NCBI GenBank assembly: GCA_966424055.1
Contig: CBJLMB010000019.1
Coordinates: forward strand, 1 to 64,000
DNA from: Deminuibacter sp966424055
GTDB lineage: Bacteria; Bacteroidota; Bacteroidia; Chitinophagales; Chitinophagaceae
DNA length: 64,000 nucleotides
Reading direction: 5' to 3'
This document shows positions 16,906 to 27,046 of this stretch, piece after piece (positions within the stretch are counted from its first letter, which is position 1; each line of letters starts with the position of its first letter). The translations under genes and the position numbers were made by a program. Below the pieces are notes generated by a model. It was given only the letters and a program-made list of their open reading frames with translations. It was not told where the DNA came from and did no database searches.

Positions 16906-18567
16906 TTACCATCCGGGGTTTTGCATGCCGGCTTGTATGGCCGGCGGATACAAGAGTATCTGGTTGGTGGGTATGGCAGAAAGATAATTCTTCGGGTCTA
17001 CAAAAACTCTTTGCTGGCTGGCCGCGTAAGGCATAATATAACCTGCTGCATTCCTTCTTACAGCACCGTTATCCGGCACATTGGCTCCCAGGAAAGAATC
17101 CGGGTTTTTATTGCTGTCCATGTACTGGCCTTTTTTCCAACGCATAACATCCTGGAAACGGAAGCCATCCATCAGCAGCTCTGATCTTCTTTCACGACGT
17201 ATTTCCCAGATCAGCGAGGTAATATCCGCATCTTTCTTCGGATCACTGAAACCTACATCCTGGCGGCCCGCCAGTATCATTTTGGCGACACCTGCACGTG
17301 CGCGCAGCTTATTGACGGTATTGTCAAGATCTGCTTGCGTAATGGTGTATTTGCCCATCTGGTCCAGTTCGGCTGCGGCCTCAGCATAGTTCAGGTATAC
17401 TTCAGACAACCAGAACAGCGGCGCATCTGTAACATTCGTACCAATACCGGCCTGTGTAGGATCAATTGTATATGGCAAATATTTAATGGGTTTATACCCT
17501 GTGCTGGAACTGAATACACCAAAGGGCGAACCGGTATAGCACAATACGGTATCGATAGACTGTAACAGGCGTTTGTCACGGTTGGTTCTTACCGCAGTGA
17601 TGGTTTTATCGCCTTTATACAGTGGTGATAAAGAAATAGGCAAACCGTCTGTACACAGGTACGATTCAACGGCGGCTTTGGATGGGCCGTTAAGCGGCGT
17701 ACTGCTGTACAGGTATGCCACCAGTGAATGGGTCAGGTAACCGGGTTCATACCTTTTAAAAAGGATCATCTCCGGGTTGCCTGTCAGGTTGATGGAATTG
17801 TAATTAGAACGGTAATCAGAAGAAAGGCTGTAGGCGCTGTTCATCAGCTGGGCAGCGGCATCTTTGGCCTCCTGCAGGTAAACATCTGCATCAGGCAGGT
17901 TCAGTTCTGTATGATATTTACGGTAGGTACCTTCATACAGGCAAACCCGGGCTTTAAGTGCCAACGCTACGTCTTTGTTCACCGTATTGTCTTTGGCATT
18001 GGACCGCAGGTTGGCTATGGCAAAATTGAGGTCTGCTTTTACACTATCCATTACCAGCTGACGCGGATCACGCGCTTTGTATATCTGGGCCGAATCACTG
18101 ATGTCGAGCGAATGGCTGAACCAGGGCACCCCACCGAATATTTGCACCATGGTATAGTATTGGTAAGCCCTGAAAAAGCGGGCAATACCTTTCCAGTGTT
18201 TCCTGGCATCATCACTCATACTTACCCGGTCAATTCTTTCCAGCAAAATATTGGCTTTGCGGATATAACCAAAAAACCAGTTGCCATTGGTGGTTGCCGT
18301 TGTTTGCGGAAATTGGGTAAAACCGGCTGGCGTTTGGTCATCGGTAAGACTGGGAAAATAGAAATCGCCGCTGGCGGAGCTGCCGTTACCATACCCGGTA
18401 AACAGGTTATAGAATTCCCAGCTGTAGCTCTGCACACTGTTTTCATCTTTCCAGTATGAGGGGTCGGTAAATGTATCTGGGTTGGTTACATTGATATATT
18501 TCTTACATGACACACCTGTATAAAGCGCCAGCATTAACAGGGGCAGTAATAGTTTTCTTGATTTCAT
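16906..18567 (-). CDS. RagB/SusD family nutrient-uptake lipoprotein (first pair)
   Basis: This 553-residue surface lipoprotein is the lid and substrate-binding partner of the SusC-type transporter encoded just upstream. The signal peptide ends in a lipobox with Cys21 (TGVSC-KKYINV). The opening YINVTNPDTFTDPSYWKDENSV is typical of SusD proteins. TPR-like helices hold FRAYQYYTMVQIFGGVPW and ALKARVCLYEGTYRKY, and the C-terminal region has EIRRERRSELLMDGFRFQDVMRWKKG, a family signature. The gene begins 19 bases after the SusC stop. The substrate cannot be read from sequence; the downstream phosphoesterase hints at a phosphorylated compound. Confidence 0.93.
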   Translation of the reverse strand: MKSRKLLLPLLMLALYTGVSCKKYINVTNPDTFTDPSYWKDENSVQSYSWEFYNLFTGYGNGSSASGDFYFPSLTDDQTPAGFTQFPQTTATTNGNWFFGYIRKANILLERIDRVSMSDDARKHWKGIARFFRAYQYYTMVQIFGGVPWFSHSLDISDSAQIYKARDPRQLVMDSVKADLNFAIANLRSNAKDNTVNKDVALALKARVCLYEGTYRKYHTELNLPDADVYLQEAKDAAAQLMNSAYSLSSDYRSNYNSINLTGNPEMILFKRYEPGYLTHSLVAYLYSSTPLNGPSKAAVESYLCTDGLPISLSPLYKGDKTITAVRTNRDKRLLQSIDTVLCYTGSPFGVFSSSTGYKPIKYLPYTIDPTQAGIGTNVTDAPLFWLSEVYLNYAEAAAELDQMGKYTITQADLDNTVNKLRARAGVAKMILAGRQDVGFSDPKKDADITSLIWEIRRERRSELLMDGFRFQDVMRWKKGQYMDSNKNPDSFLGANVPDNGAVRRNAAGYIMPYAASQQRVFVDPKNYLSAIPTNQILLYPPAIQAGMQNPGW

Positions 18568-18586
18568 AATAGCTTCATTGATCAGG

Positions 18587-21500
18587 TTAAAATGTAAGTT
18601 GTAAGCCGAAAGAATAAGCGCGCATAAACGGCCAGGTTCTGCCGATACCGCTTGTTTCGCCGGTAGTGATCTCCGGGTCTATCGGTGCACCTACATGTGA
18701 TATTTCAGCCAGGTTTTCACCGCTCAGGTAAAAACGCAATCGCTGAACATTGTATTTACTCAACAGCTTTTTGGGTAAGGTATAACCAACCGTAATATTC
18801 TTTAAACGGCAATATGCCAGGTTCAGCAGGTATTTAGACTGGGGATAGAAGTTATTGCCACCGGCAGAGATACCACCAACGGTACCGCTTCCGTTACCAG
18901 GGAAAGGCCTGGGATAACGGGCATCGGGGTTGGATGCTGTCCAGAAATCCATCTGGTTGGCATAAAGGATATCAATACTCTGGTACAACGGTAAAATGGT
19001 TTGACCCACGCCCCACCAGCTGCGTTTGCCAACACCCTGGATAAATACATCGAGGTCGAAGTTTTTCCAGGAACCGCCAATGCGTGCATTGTAGATATAA
19101 CGGGGTTCGGTGTTGCCAATTATTTTCAGGTCACCGTGATCGCCAAGTGTGCCTTTGCCACCGTCAATTTTTCCATCGTTGTTCAGGTCTTTGTATTTTA
19201 CATCACCGGGGCCATAAACAAAGTTGCCGGATTGCAGGTTCTTCTGTGTGGCGATACCATCTTTATACCCGGTGATAGTAGTGCCATCTGTTCCATAAGT
19301 AAAATCGTCTTTTGTAAAATAACGATCGGTTTCAAAACCCCATATTTCCCCATAGGTTTTACCCACATAGTTTACGCCTGCCGCATTGGAAATAGACAGG
19401 TTGGGATTGCTCCATTTGGTGAATTTTGTTTTGTAATCAGTCAGTGATACGGTACCGTACAGCAGTAAGTCTTTGCCTATGGCGTAATTCGCATCGATAC
19501 TGATTTCATAACCGGTGGTGCGGAAATTACCGGCATTGATCTTCGGGCCACCTGTGCCAAAGCTGGATGGTACAGAGGTGCTTTGCAGCATACCTTTTGT
19601 ATCACGCTGATACCAGTCGAATGTAACACCAATATGGTTATCGAAGAGGCGGGCATCCATACCAAAATCGAGCGTAGTTACTTTTTCCCATTTCAGTGTC
19701 TGGGCCACAGCTGATGGCTGGCCAATGGTTTGAGCCAGGTTGTTGCCATTCATCCAGTTAACGGCAGAGGCGCTCATGGTAGGCAGGAAGTACTGGCCAC
19801 CCAGGTCCTGGTTACCGACAGAACCGTAAGAACCACGCAGTTTGAGATCTGACAAAACCGGTTTGAGTGATTGCATAAATTTTTCTTCGCTGATACGGTA
19901 ACCGGCAGAACCGGAAGAGAAAAAGGCCCAGCGATCAGATGGTGACAACGATGAAGACCCATCGTAGCGGCCATTGAGCTCAAGCAGGAACTTGCCTTTA
20001 TAATCATAGTTCAGTCTGCCAAAGTAACCGGCATAAGCCAGCTTGCCATGACCATTGGGGCTCCAGCCTGTAGGCACATTGGCTCCGGAAGGGCCACTGG
20101 TCTGGTCACTATAGGTAAGCCCCAGCTCACCCTGTGTAGGATCGAGCAGGCCTTTGCGTGCCGCATAGAAATTGATGTTCTCATCTTTTTCCGCATTCAC
20201 ACCGGCAGTCAGTTTAAAATTGTGGTTGCTAGCTACTGTTTTTTGATAAGTGAGGTAAGCATTAAATGTATTCACCAGCAGTCTTCCGGAAGTATAGGTA
20301 ACTGCATCCTGTGAAGTAGTGGCTATATTGTTGAGTGATAATTTACCTGCTGTCCAGAAATCCCAGGCCATCACAGGACCACCCACTTCGTGCCTGATGG
20401 AATTATCGCGGCCGATGGTATAGTCAGCATTGAAATTTAATCCTTTCATTATTTTAACCGTCGCACCCAGGTCAATACGGTTGTAGTTATCGCTCAGGTT
20501 GGCTTTTTGTGCGGCATCCAAATAAGCAGAGTTCACACGGAAATAATGTCCCTGGTAAGTACCATAAGGGAAATAAGCACCCCAGCGCCAGAAATAATAC
20601 CAGTAGGTCTGGTATTGGAAGGGGTATTCATAATCGTAGTTGCGGTAAAGGGTTTTAACACGTATATCCAGCCAGTCGGTAACAGAGGCATTGATACCTG
20701 CGGTGATATTGTATTTTTTTACATTGTCGGGGTTCATTTTTATAATACCGCCGTCGTTACTGTAACCGCCGGAAACATAATAGCTGATTTTATCACTACC
20801 GCCTTGGAAGCTGATCGTGTGCAACTGTGAGTTGGTGTATTTGTTCAGCATTTCCTTTTTGGGATCCCATACCCTGTAAAAATAGGTGCGGCCACCGGCA
20901 GTATCCCAATCCTGTCCCAGCACCATTTCACGGCCTGTATTTTTACCTGCATAATTTTTTTCCCAGTTAATGATACCATCCCGCAGTTTCAGCATGTTCA
21001 TCCCGAATGTTTCGGGTGAAGAGGTCCCTGAGCGCACGCCTGCATCATTCAATGCCTGCAGTTCATCAACCGGATTGGCAAAGTCTGGCAGTATCGTTGG
21101 TTTGTTCCAGGAAAAGTTGTTGGTGTAGGTGATAGTGGATTTTTGATTTTTACGGCCTGTTTTGGTTTTGATCAGCACTACACCAAAAGCGGCACGTGCA
21201 CCGTAAATGGATGCAGAGGAAGCATCTTTCAACACAGAGATACTTTCAATATCGGTTGGATTGATTACTGAAAGATCATCTGTTTGAACATTGTCAACCA
21301 AGATCAGCGGCCGGCTGGTACCATTGATAGAACCCACACCCCTGATATTGATGCTGGCTCCTGTGGTTAAACCGCCATTACCATACTGGATGGTTAAACC
21401 GGGAACAATGCCCTGTAAAGCTTTGGCAGGGTCGTTCAAGGGTTTACTGTCGAATGTTTTCGCCACATCCACCGTGGCAACGGCACCGGTTAAATTGGCT

Positions 21501-21898
21501 TTTTTCTGCTGACCATAACCCACCACCACTACATCACCAAGGTTCTGGGATTCGGGGCGCAGATTGAAGTTAATGGTGGCATCTTTACCCAGTACATACT
21601 CCTGACTGGTAAAACCGATGTAATCAAATACCAGTACCTGGCCAGGACGGGCATTGATCTTGAAATTACCGGCATTGTCGGTTGTGGTACCCTGTGTGGT
21701 ACCCTTGATGGTAACAGATACACCCGCCATGACAGAATCCGTCTGGCCATTGGTGATCTTACCTGAATAGGTTTTGGAAGATTGAGCCATTGCAGAAGAT
21801 GCGATTGCCGATAGTATAAACATCAGCAACAGGCACCGCAATGGAAAAAGAATTGTGCACGTGCATTTGCACAAGAAGCGCTGGGTACAATTTCGCAT
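18587..21898 (-). CDS. SusC/RagA family TonB-linked outer membrane transporter (first pair)
   Basis: This 1103-residue outer-membrane importer is energised by TonB. After a long signal sequence (ending SSAMAQ) comes the carboxypeptidase-like domain (GVSVTIKGTTQGTTTDNAGNFKI). The SusC plug follows (DVVVVGYGQQKKANLTGAVATVD; GVGSINGTSRPLILVDNV; SVLKDASSASIYGARAAFGVVLIKTKTG), then a 22-strand barrel. No STN domain is visible. There is no adjacent FecI sigma or FecR anti-sigma gene, so a different control is likely. The region before the start carries the TGCA-N6-TGCA motif also found before the second susC-like gene. It forms a transport pair with the SusD-like protein downstream. Confidence 0.95.
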   Translation of the reverse strand: MRNCTQRFLCKCTCTILFPLRCLLLMFILSAIASSAMAQSSKTYSGKITNGQTDSVMAGVSVTIKGTTQGTTTDNAGNFKINARPGQVLVFDYIGFTSQEYVLGKDATINFNLRPESQNLGDVVVVGYGQQKKANLTGAVATVDVAKTFDSKPLNDPAKALQGIVPGLTIQYGNGGLTTGASINIRGVGSINGTSRPLILVDNVQTDDLSVINPTDIESISVLKDASSASIYGARAAFGVVLIKTKTGRKNQKSTITYTNNFSWNKPTILPDFANPVDELQALNDAGVRSGTSSPETFGMNMLKLRDGIINWEKNYAGKNTGREMVLGQDWDTAGGRTYFYRVWDPKKEMLNKYTNSQLHTISFQGGSDKISYYVSGGYSNDGGIIKMNPDNVKKYNITAGINASVTDWLDIRVKTLYRNYDYEYPFQYQTYWYYFWRWGAYFPYGTYQGHYFRVNSAYLDAAQKANLSDNYNRIDLGATVKIMKGLNFNADYTIGRDNSIRHEVGGPVMAWDFWTAGKLSLNNIATTSQDAVTYTSGRLLVNTFNAYLTYQKTVASNHNFKLTAGVNAEKDENINFYAARKGLLDPTQGELGLTYSDQTSGPSGANVPTGWSPNGHGKLAYAGYFGRLNYDYKGKFLLELNGRYDGSSSLSPSDRWAFFSSGSAGYRISEEKFMQSLKPVLSDLKLRGSYGSVGNQDLGGQYFLPTMSASAVNWMNGNNLAQTIGQPSAVAQTLKWEKVTTLDFGMDARLFDNHIGVTFDWYQRDTKGMLQSTSVPSSFGTGGPKINAGNFRTTGYEISIDANYAIGKDLLLYGTVSLTDYKTKFTKWSNPNLSISNAAGVNYVGKTYGEIWGFETDRYFTKDDFTYGTDGTTITGYKDGIATQKNLQSGNFVYGPGDVKYKDLNNDGKIDGGKGTLGDHGDLKIIGNTEPRYIYNARIGGSWKNFDLDVFIQGVGKRSWWGVGQTILPLYQSIDILYANQMDFWTASNPDARYPRPFPGNGSGTVGGISAGGNNFYPQSKYLLNLAYCRLKNITVGYTLPKKLLSKYNVQRLRFYLSGENLAEISHVGAPIDPEITTGETSGIGRTWPFMRAYSFGLQLTF

Positions 21899-21944
21899 AG
21901 CAGTGAGATTTAGGTATTAAAGTTGGAACAAGCATGCTAAATGC

Positions 21945-21958
21945 TGCATAAAGCTGCA
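21945..21958. promoter_or_regulatory. Candidate operator TGCATAAAGCTGCA before the first susC-like gene
   Basis: A TGCA-N6-TGCA direct repeat lies 47 bases upstream of the start. Near-identical copies occur upstream of the second susC-like gene (26954-26967 and 27047-27060), which suggests one shared regulator. Confidence 0.45.
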
Positions 21959-22174
21959 AATATTACCGTTTAAGTTGCAATTATAAAGGTATAATTCGGG
22001 GAAATAGCGCTTGTTGTAGATTAATTTTGGAAAAACAGGCTAAAAGCGGAAGATAAATACGCACAAAATTGCAGTGTTGTGACGTTGATTTTTAGTAAGG
22101 CACAGGTATACAAGCGGATAGAAGGATAACCCCGTTTTCAGGGTTAAGGCCAATTATCACCCATCCATCCGGCA

Positions 22175-22210
22175 AAAAAATACCGGCTTTGTAAAAAGCC
22201 GGTATTTTTT
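22175..22210 (-). terminator. Terminator of the second susC/susD pair
   Basis: A 16-bp perfect stem (22175-22190 with 22195-22210) has the loop GTAA and six A/T pairs at its base, giving a strong terminator 24 bases after the second susD-like stop. Confidence 0.92.
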
Positions 22211-22233
22211 GAGGTATCAAAAATGCTCATCCA

Positions 22234-23871
22234 TCAGTTGGGGGTATCCCACCAAACCGGTGTAAGCAAACGGATCTGTGGCGTATTGCCGCCCGCAGAA
22301 GCAATGGCATCAGGATTCCTGGTTTCTTCATTGTTCTCATAACACATCGCCCTGATCCATTGGTTGGGGTCACTGCCGAAGACAGCCGCGTTCAGGTCAA
22401 GCGGGCGCATCAGTGAGGGACCGTAAATTTTTTGGCTGTAATCAGCTCTGCGCATGTCTACCCAGGTTTCAGGATTCAGGCAAAGCGCAATGTATTTCTG
22501 CCGCATAATATGGCTCAGCCCCTGTGTACGGTCAGGGTTATTGAAATGGGCTACCAGTCCGTCGCTCAACTGTGCAGCCCAGTAGGCATTGATATCACCA
22601 GGGCTTACACCCAGTTTACGCATATTCGATCTTACACCTTCTTCATAAGCAGTGAGCGCACCAGCTATATCGCCGGAGCGGAACCGTGCTTCAGCTTCGA
22701 TGAATTTTACTTCAGAATAAGTGATAAACGCCGTAGGACCGGTTTCGCTGGTATAAAAACCGCTGTTGCTGAACCGGCCGTAATCATTGGCATTGGTTTT
22801 AGTGGCATCACCGGGCTGCCCGTCGGCAAGAATGCCCTGCCCGCCAATAAGACGGCCCCCTGACCGTTGCCCGCGATACTGCCCATCAGACACTGCCGGC
22901 TGCATTATTTTGCTGATGCGCGGGTCGATGTACTTGTTGTTGGTAACAGGGAAGGATGTAAGCATGTTTACAAAGAACTGGCTCCAGGAAAGATAGCGCG
23001 GATCGTAATTGGGATCGTTCGGGTCTGTAAGCCCGCCCACATCAAAACCACCCCAGGAATACCAGGGATTCCTGTCTGTATCGATATTGGTATTCTGGTT
23101 GGGATCTACGTGCAGATGCGCAAACTCTGCATCCATACCATCGGCATTGAACGCATGGCTGCAGGCATCGATGATCTTGGCAGGATTGTACAGGGATGAT
23201 TTTTTGGAAAGATGGTTCAGGTACCTTGCTTTTAAAGCCCAGGCAAAACGGATCCATTTGGATGCATCGCCCTTGTATATGATATCGCCATTGGCTGCAT
23301 TTAAACCGGTTTTATTACCCGGTGCACTAAGGTCGGCGATGGCACTGTTAAGCAATGAATCGATGCGCTGGTAAACAGTTTGCTGATTCTGGAATTTAGG
23401 CAGCAGGTTCAACTGTGAAGTGCCGTTGTAAAAATCATCTACCACAATACTGCCAAGCTGATCGGTGAGGATACCAAAGCAGGCTGCCAGCAAAATTTTT
23501 CCGGCACCCATAAATGCAGGATTGCCTTCTTCTTTACCCAGGTTGATCAGGTCAACACTATTGGGCATTGAATATACATAAGCATTCTGCCATAAGAAAT
23601 AAGAAGAGGTCATGCGCCAGGTTTCAGCATTGTTACGGTTTTTGGCACAACCATATTGTGTGATGGCAGCCACTTCCCTGGATCCCCGCCATAATGCAGC
23701 GCCATTAGCCGTAGTGATGGCGCCTACCAACCGGTTGGCAGCAGATACTTTGGTGGGGTTATTGGGATCTTTATTTACATCGAGGTATTTTTTGCAGGAA
23801 CTGGTGAGCAGGATCAGGCTGCCCAGTGAAGCAGTGGCTATTCCCTTATATATTGTTTTCATATTTGACAT
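22234..23871 (-). CDS. SusD-like lipoprotein, SusD-like_2 type (second pair)
   Basis: This 545-residue surface lipoprotein belongs to the second SusD branch, marked by the N-terminal YLDVNKDPNNPT motif after the lipobox cysteine (Cys26, TSSC). Further family elements are SLLNSAIADLSAP, KWIRFAWALKARYLNHLSK and the C-terminal TYSEVKFIEAEARFRSG with QKYIALCLNPETWVDMRRADY. It differs clearly from the SusD protein at 16906, so the two pairs are not recent duplicates. The gene begins 10 bases after its SusC partner. An alternative ATG lies nine bases downstream (23862). The ligand is unknown. Confidence 0.92.
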   Translation of the reverse strand: MSNMKTIYKGIATASLGSLILLTSSCKKYLDVNKDPNNPTKVSAANRLVGAITTANGAALWRGSREVAAITQYGCAKNRNNAETWRMTSSYFLWQNAYVYSMPNSVDLINLGKEEGNPAFMGAGKILLAACFGILTDQLGSIVVDDFYNGTSQLNLLPKFQNQQTVYQRIDSLLNSAIADLSAPGNKTGLNAANGDIIYKGDASKWIRFAWALKARYLNHLSKKSSLYNPAKIIDACSHAFNADGMDAEFAHLHVDPNQNTNIDTDRNPWYSWGGFDVGGLTDPNDPNYDPRYLSWSQFFVNMLTSFPVTNNKYIDPRISKIMQPAVSDGQYRGQRSGGRLIGGQGILADGQPGDATKTNANDYGRFSNSGFYTSETGPTAFITYSEVKFIEAEARFRSGDIAGALTAYEEGVRSNMRKLGVSPGDINAYWAAQLSDGLVAHFNNPDRTQGLSHIMRQKYIALCLNPETWVDMRRADYSQKIYGPSLMRPLDLNAAVFGSDPNQWIRAMCYENNEETRNPDAIASAGGNTPQIRLLTPVWWDTPN

Positions 23872-23881
23872 GCTTGATGGA

Positions 23882-26800
23882 TTAGAATGTGAGTTTTAAT
23901 GAGAGGTCAACGCCTTTGGTTGCCGGAACACCAAGGTTATCGAACCCGAATGCACCGGAACCGCCTACACCGGCACCACTGCCTGAAACTTCAGGATCGA
24001 CACCGGAGTACTTGGTGATAAGGATCAGGTTGCGGCCGGTAAGTGTAACCGATAACCCTTTGATCTTTGACCCGATCATTTTTGCGGGGAAGGTGTACGT
24101 GAGAGATGCATACCGCAGCCTTGTCCAGCCACCATCTTCTACAAAATCATACCCCTGGCTGGCATAGATGTTCTGGTAATAATCCTGGTTGAGGTTTACA
24201 GGCAGTGTGTTTTTCTGGCCGGTAGCTTCAATGATGCCATCAAACACTTTGGTACCACGGTCGGTGGTTTTGGTGCTCAGCCCTGAAAGCACCAGTGCGT
24301 TTTCGGTGGCATTGTACACTTTGCCTCCATGACGGATATCCACCATGAAAGAGAGCATGAAATTTTTATAGTTGAACGTGTTGGTGATACCCGCTGTGTA
24401 CTTGGGATTCCTGTCGCCGATATTAGAATAGTCTGCTACCTGCGGATACCCGTTTTTATCAAGCAGTAATTGTCCCTGCGCATTGCGTTTCCAGCTTTGA
24501 CCGTTAATACCGAACAGGCTGCCGTTCAGGAAGGCTGCGGCTTCTGCAGCATTATTGTTCACCCACGAATCGGATAATTCAACTTTGGTGAGTAAACCCG
24601 GTAATGCTTCTACCATAGAAGTGTTGTGCGCAAAGTTAACATCGATCGACCAGCGGAAATTGCGGCTGATAACAGGCCTTGCATTCAGCACAACTTCCAC
24701 ACCCTGGTTGCGGATAGAGCCGCCATTCAGGTAGGTAAGAAAGGCGCCGGCAGAAGGTGGTACACGGGTGGCAAGTATCTGGTTATCTGATTTGCTCCTG
24801 AAATAAGTGAAGTCAATACCCAGGCGGTTATCAAAGAAACGGAGATCGGCACCTGCTTCAAATGCATTGGTGAACTCAGGCATCAGCGTAGGGTTGCCGA
24901 AAGCGTTGTTGGCATTGGTGATAAAACCGCGGGGATTAATGGTGAATGAGTTGGTTACCGTTTGCAGCGAGGCGCTTAGTTCATGCGGCGGCGCATCTTT
25001 ACCCACTTTGGAATAGGCGCCCCTTAGTTTGCCGTAAGAAAAGAAATGATCATTGAGGTGAACGCCTGATTTCTTCAGCAGGTCGGTGATGATCACGGAC
25101 GCACTCAGCGCAGGGTAGAAGAAGGAATTGTTTGTTACCGGCAGTGTAGACGACCAGTCATTCCTGCCCCTTGCATTCAGGTATACAATGCCTTTCCAGT
25201 CTGCGGTGAAATCGCCGAACAAACCAATAATTCTTCTGCGGGTGAGGTATTCAGATACAGAGCGGTCTGCAGCCACTGTATTGTTGATGCTGGGAAAACT
25301 GGGGTCAATAAACCGCAATGCACTGGCCGTAGTGGTTTGTGATGTGGTGTTCTCCAGGTTATGACCCACAGAGAGTGAGAAATTGAAATCTTTTATATTT
25401 TTTTTGCCCGTTACAATCAGCGTTGAAGTGGTGATCTGGTTATTGCCGAGTGACTGGTTCACCGCACCTTTAAAAGCCGGTGTGGGCATTTGTGTGGCTT
25501 TGAAGCTTTCACTGTAGTAATCTGTTCCAAGTCTGTAGGCGATGTTCAGAAAAGAAAAGGGATTGTAATCAACATTACCCACCATGATGATGCGGTTCAC
25601 CTGGCTCACGATCGGTTTATTGCGGATGGTCCAGTAGGGGTTATCACTGCCCGCTGAGCTGAACAGGCGCTCGTTGCCATTGGAATCGAGATAGTTCTTC
25701 ATGTTATCACTGCGCGGCCAGAAGAAAACGCCCATCACACCATTGGCACTGCCCTGTGGTACATAATTACGGTCTGTACGGATATAGTTTGCCGATGCAC
25801 CCACGGTTAGTTTTTCACCTACTTTGGTATCGGCATTGATACGGAAAGAAGCTTTTTTAAACCTGGATTTATCAAAAATAGCGCCCTGGTCAAAGAAAGA
25901 GCCGGAAGCATAATAGTTAGACCGGTCGTTGCTGCCACTGACAGATATTTCATGGTTCTGTGTAAAACCGGTTTTGAAAAATCCTTTCAGGTTATCGTAA
26001 ATCGTATCGCTGGGGCCAAATGCGGGCCCCCAGGATGTTTGTTGTGTGGGGTCGAACATACCCTGTGCGCCCTGTTTGAATTTATCCTGTAGTTTGGGCA
26101 GCTTGTTTACTTTGTCCAGCGATAAAGTTCCCTGGTAAGTAACCCGTGCCGCACCACCGGAACCTTTTTTGGTGGTGATCACGATGGCGCCGGAGGCTGC
26201 CCTGATGCCATACAAAGCCGCTGCTGCAGGGCCTTTCAGGATGGTAATACTGCCGATATCTTCGGGGTTGATATCAATAGCCCTGTTGGTGGCGGGGCCA
26301 TAAGAAGCTACCAGTCCGCCCTGGCCAACAGGTGTGGAGTTATCGATGGGGATACCATCTACCACAAACAAGGGCTGGTTATTACCACTGAGCGAATTAC
26401 CGCCGCGGATCATGATATTGGCTGATGCGCCCGGTGCACCGCTCGAATTGGTGATCTGTACACCGGCAACCTTGCCCTGAATCGCATTAACGATATTGGG
26501 TTGCTGCGATTCAACCAGCTCCTGTGTTTTGATGTTCTGGGTGGAGAAGCCCAGGCTGCGCACCTGCTGTTTCACACCAAAAGCGGTAACTGCCACTTCA
26601 TTCAGTGTTTGGGTACCCAGTTTCAGTTGTACATTGATCACTTTGGAAGCATCTACCACCCGCTCTTCGGTGTTAGCGCCTACAAAACTGAATACCAGTG
26701 TTTGCCCGATGGATGCTTTGATGGAATAATACCCTTCTGTATTGGTGCTGATGCCCCCTGGTGAGCCTTTGATCCGGACGGATACACCCGGAAGTACCGA

Positions 26801-26902
26801 GTTGTCATCTGCTGTGACCCTCCCAGTTACGGTAACAGTCTGGGCGGAAGCCTGCTGTAGCCATAGGGCATAAAACAGGCAGAGAAAAAGTAGTTTTTTC
26901 AT
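23882..26902 (-). CDS. SusC/RagA family TonB-linked outer membrane transporter (second pair)
   Basis: This 1006-residue outer-membrane importer has a signal peptide (ending QQASAQ), a carboxypeptidase-like domain (GVSVRIKGSPGGISTNTEGYYSI), the TonB-box-like EVAVTAFGVKQQ, and the plug signatures GNSLSGNNQPLFVVDGIPID and ITILKGPAAAALYGIRAASGAIVITTKKG. The barrel ends with an aromatic C-terminus (LSLKLTF). Many members of this subtype pair with SusD-like_2 proteins, as here. No hydrolase gene is in this locus. A DeoR-type regulator gene lies 278 bases upstream on the same strand, making it the obvious candidate regulator. Confidence 0.95.
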   Translation of the reverse strand: MKKLLFLCLFYALWLQQASAQTVTVTGRVTADDNSVLPGVSVRIKGSPGGISTNTEGYYSIKASIGQTLVFSFVGANTEERVVDASKVINVQLKLGTQTLNEVAVTAFGVKQQVRSLGFSTQNIKTQELVESQQPNIVNAIQGKVAGVQITNSSGAPGASANIMIRGGNSLSGNNQPLFVVDGIPIDNSTPVGQGGLVASYGPATNRAIDINPEDIGSITILKGPAAAALYGIRAASGAIVITTKKGSGGAARVTYQGTLSLDKVNKLPKLQDKFKQGAQGMFDPTQQTSWGPAFGPSDTIYDNLKGFFKTGFTQNHEISVSGSNDRSNYYASGSFFDQGAIFDKSRFKKASFRINADTKVGEKLTVGASANYIRTDRNYVPQGSANGVMGVFFWPRSDNMKNYLDSNGNERLFSSAGSDNPYWTIRNKPIVSQVNRIIMVGNVDYNPFSFLNIAYRLGTDYYSESFKATQMPTPAFKGAVNQSLGNNQITTSTLIVTGKKNIKDFNFSLSVGHNLENTTSQTTTASALRFIDPSFPSINNTVAADRSVSEYLTRRRIIGLFGDFTADWKGIVYLNARGRNDWSSTLPVTNNSFFYPALSASVIITDLLKKSGVHLNDHFFSYGKLRGAYSKVGKDAPPHELSASLQTVTNSFTINPRGFITNANNAFGNPTLMPEFTNAFEAGADLRFFDNRLGIDFTYFRSKSDNQILATRVPPSAGAFLTYLNGGSIRNQGVEVVLNARPVISRNFRWSIDVNFAHNTSMVEALPGLLTKVELSDSWVNNNAAEAAAFLNGSLFGINGQSWKRNAQGQLLLDKNGYPQVADYSNIGDRNPKYTAGITNTFNYKNFMLSFMVDIRHGGKVYNATENALVLSGLSTKTTDRGTKVFDGIIEATGQKNTLPVNLNQDYYQNIYASQGYDFVEDGGWTRLRYASLTYTFPAKMIGSKIKGLSVTLTGRNLILITKYSGVDPEVSGSGAGVGGSGAFGFDNLGVPATKGVDLSLKLTF

Positions 26903-26953
26903 GAACAGATTAGTTATGGTGTGAATAAGCAGTTTTAAAAAGGTGCAATTAGT

Positions 26954-26967
26954 TGCATAAAGCCGCA
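26954..26967. promoter_or_regulatory. Candidate operator TGCATAAAGCCGCA before the second susC-like gene
   Basis: This copy of the TGCA-N6-yGCA motif lies seven bases beyond the -7-like box at 26974-26981, so it would overlap the RNA start point, a usual place for a repressor. Confidence 0.45.
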
Positions 26968-26973
26968 GGTAAC

Positions 26974-26981
26974 CAAATTTA
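26974..26981 (-). promoter_or_regulatory. Candidate -7 box for the second susC-like gene (TAAATTTG)
   Basis: On the minus strand this reads TAAATTTG, matching TAnnTTTG, about 70 bases before the start codon. A good -33 element is not visible. Confidence 0.42.
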
Positions 26982-27046
26982 AATATGTTTTTCCGCCTAA
27001 AAAAATCTAAGATTCATCTATTGTCTGCAAAAACGCGGCTTTTTGC

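Larger units (their letters stand above)
21899..22233 (-). promoter_or_regulatory. Intergenic region: promoter region of the first susC-like gene and terminator of the second locus
   Basis: This 335-base gap holds the leader of the first susC-like gene on the right of its start, including the TGCA-N6-TGCA motif at 21945-21958, and the terminator of the second susCD pair at 22175-22210. A/T-rich sequence lies between. I see no coding region or RNA gene. Confidence 0.5.

Noticed and set aside
17728..18459. 243-residue frame antisense to the first susD-like gene
   Set aside because: It lies wholly inside a well-supported SusD gene and shows no family sequence; it is a shadow.
16906..26902. Two susC/susD pairs as a recent tandem duplication
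   Set aside because: The SusD proteins belong to different branches and the SusC proteins differ in length and sequence, so the pairs are independent.
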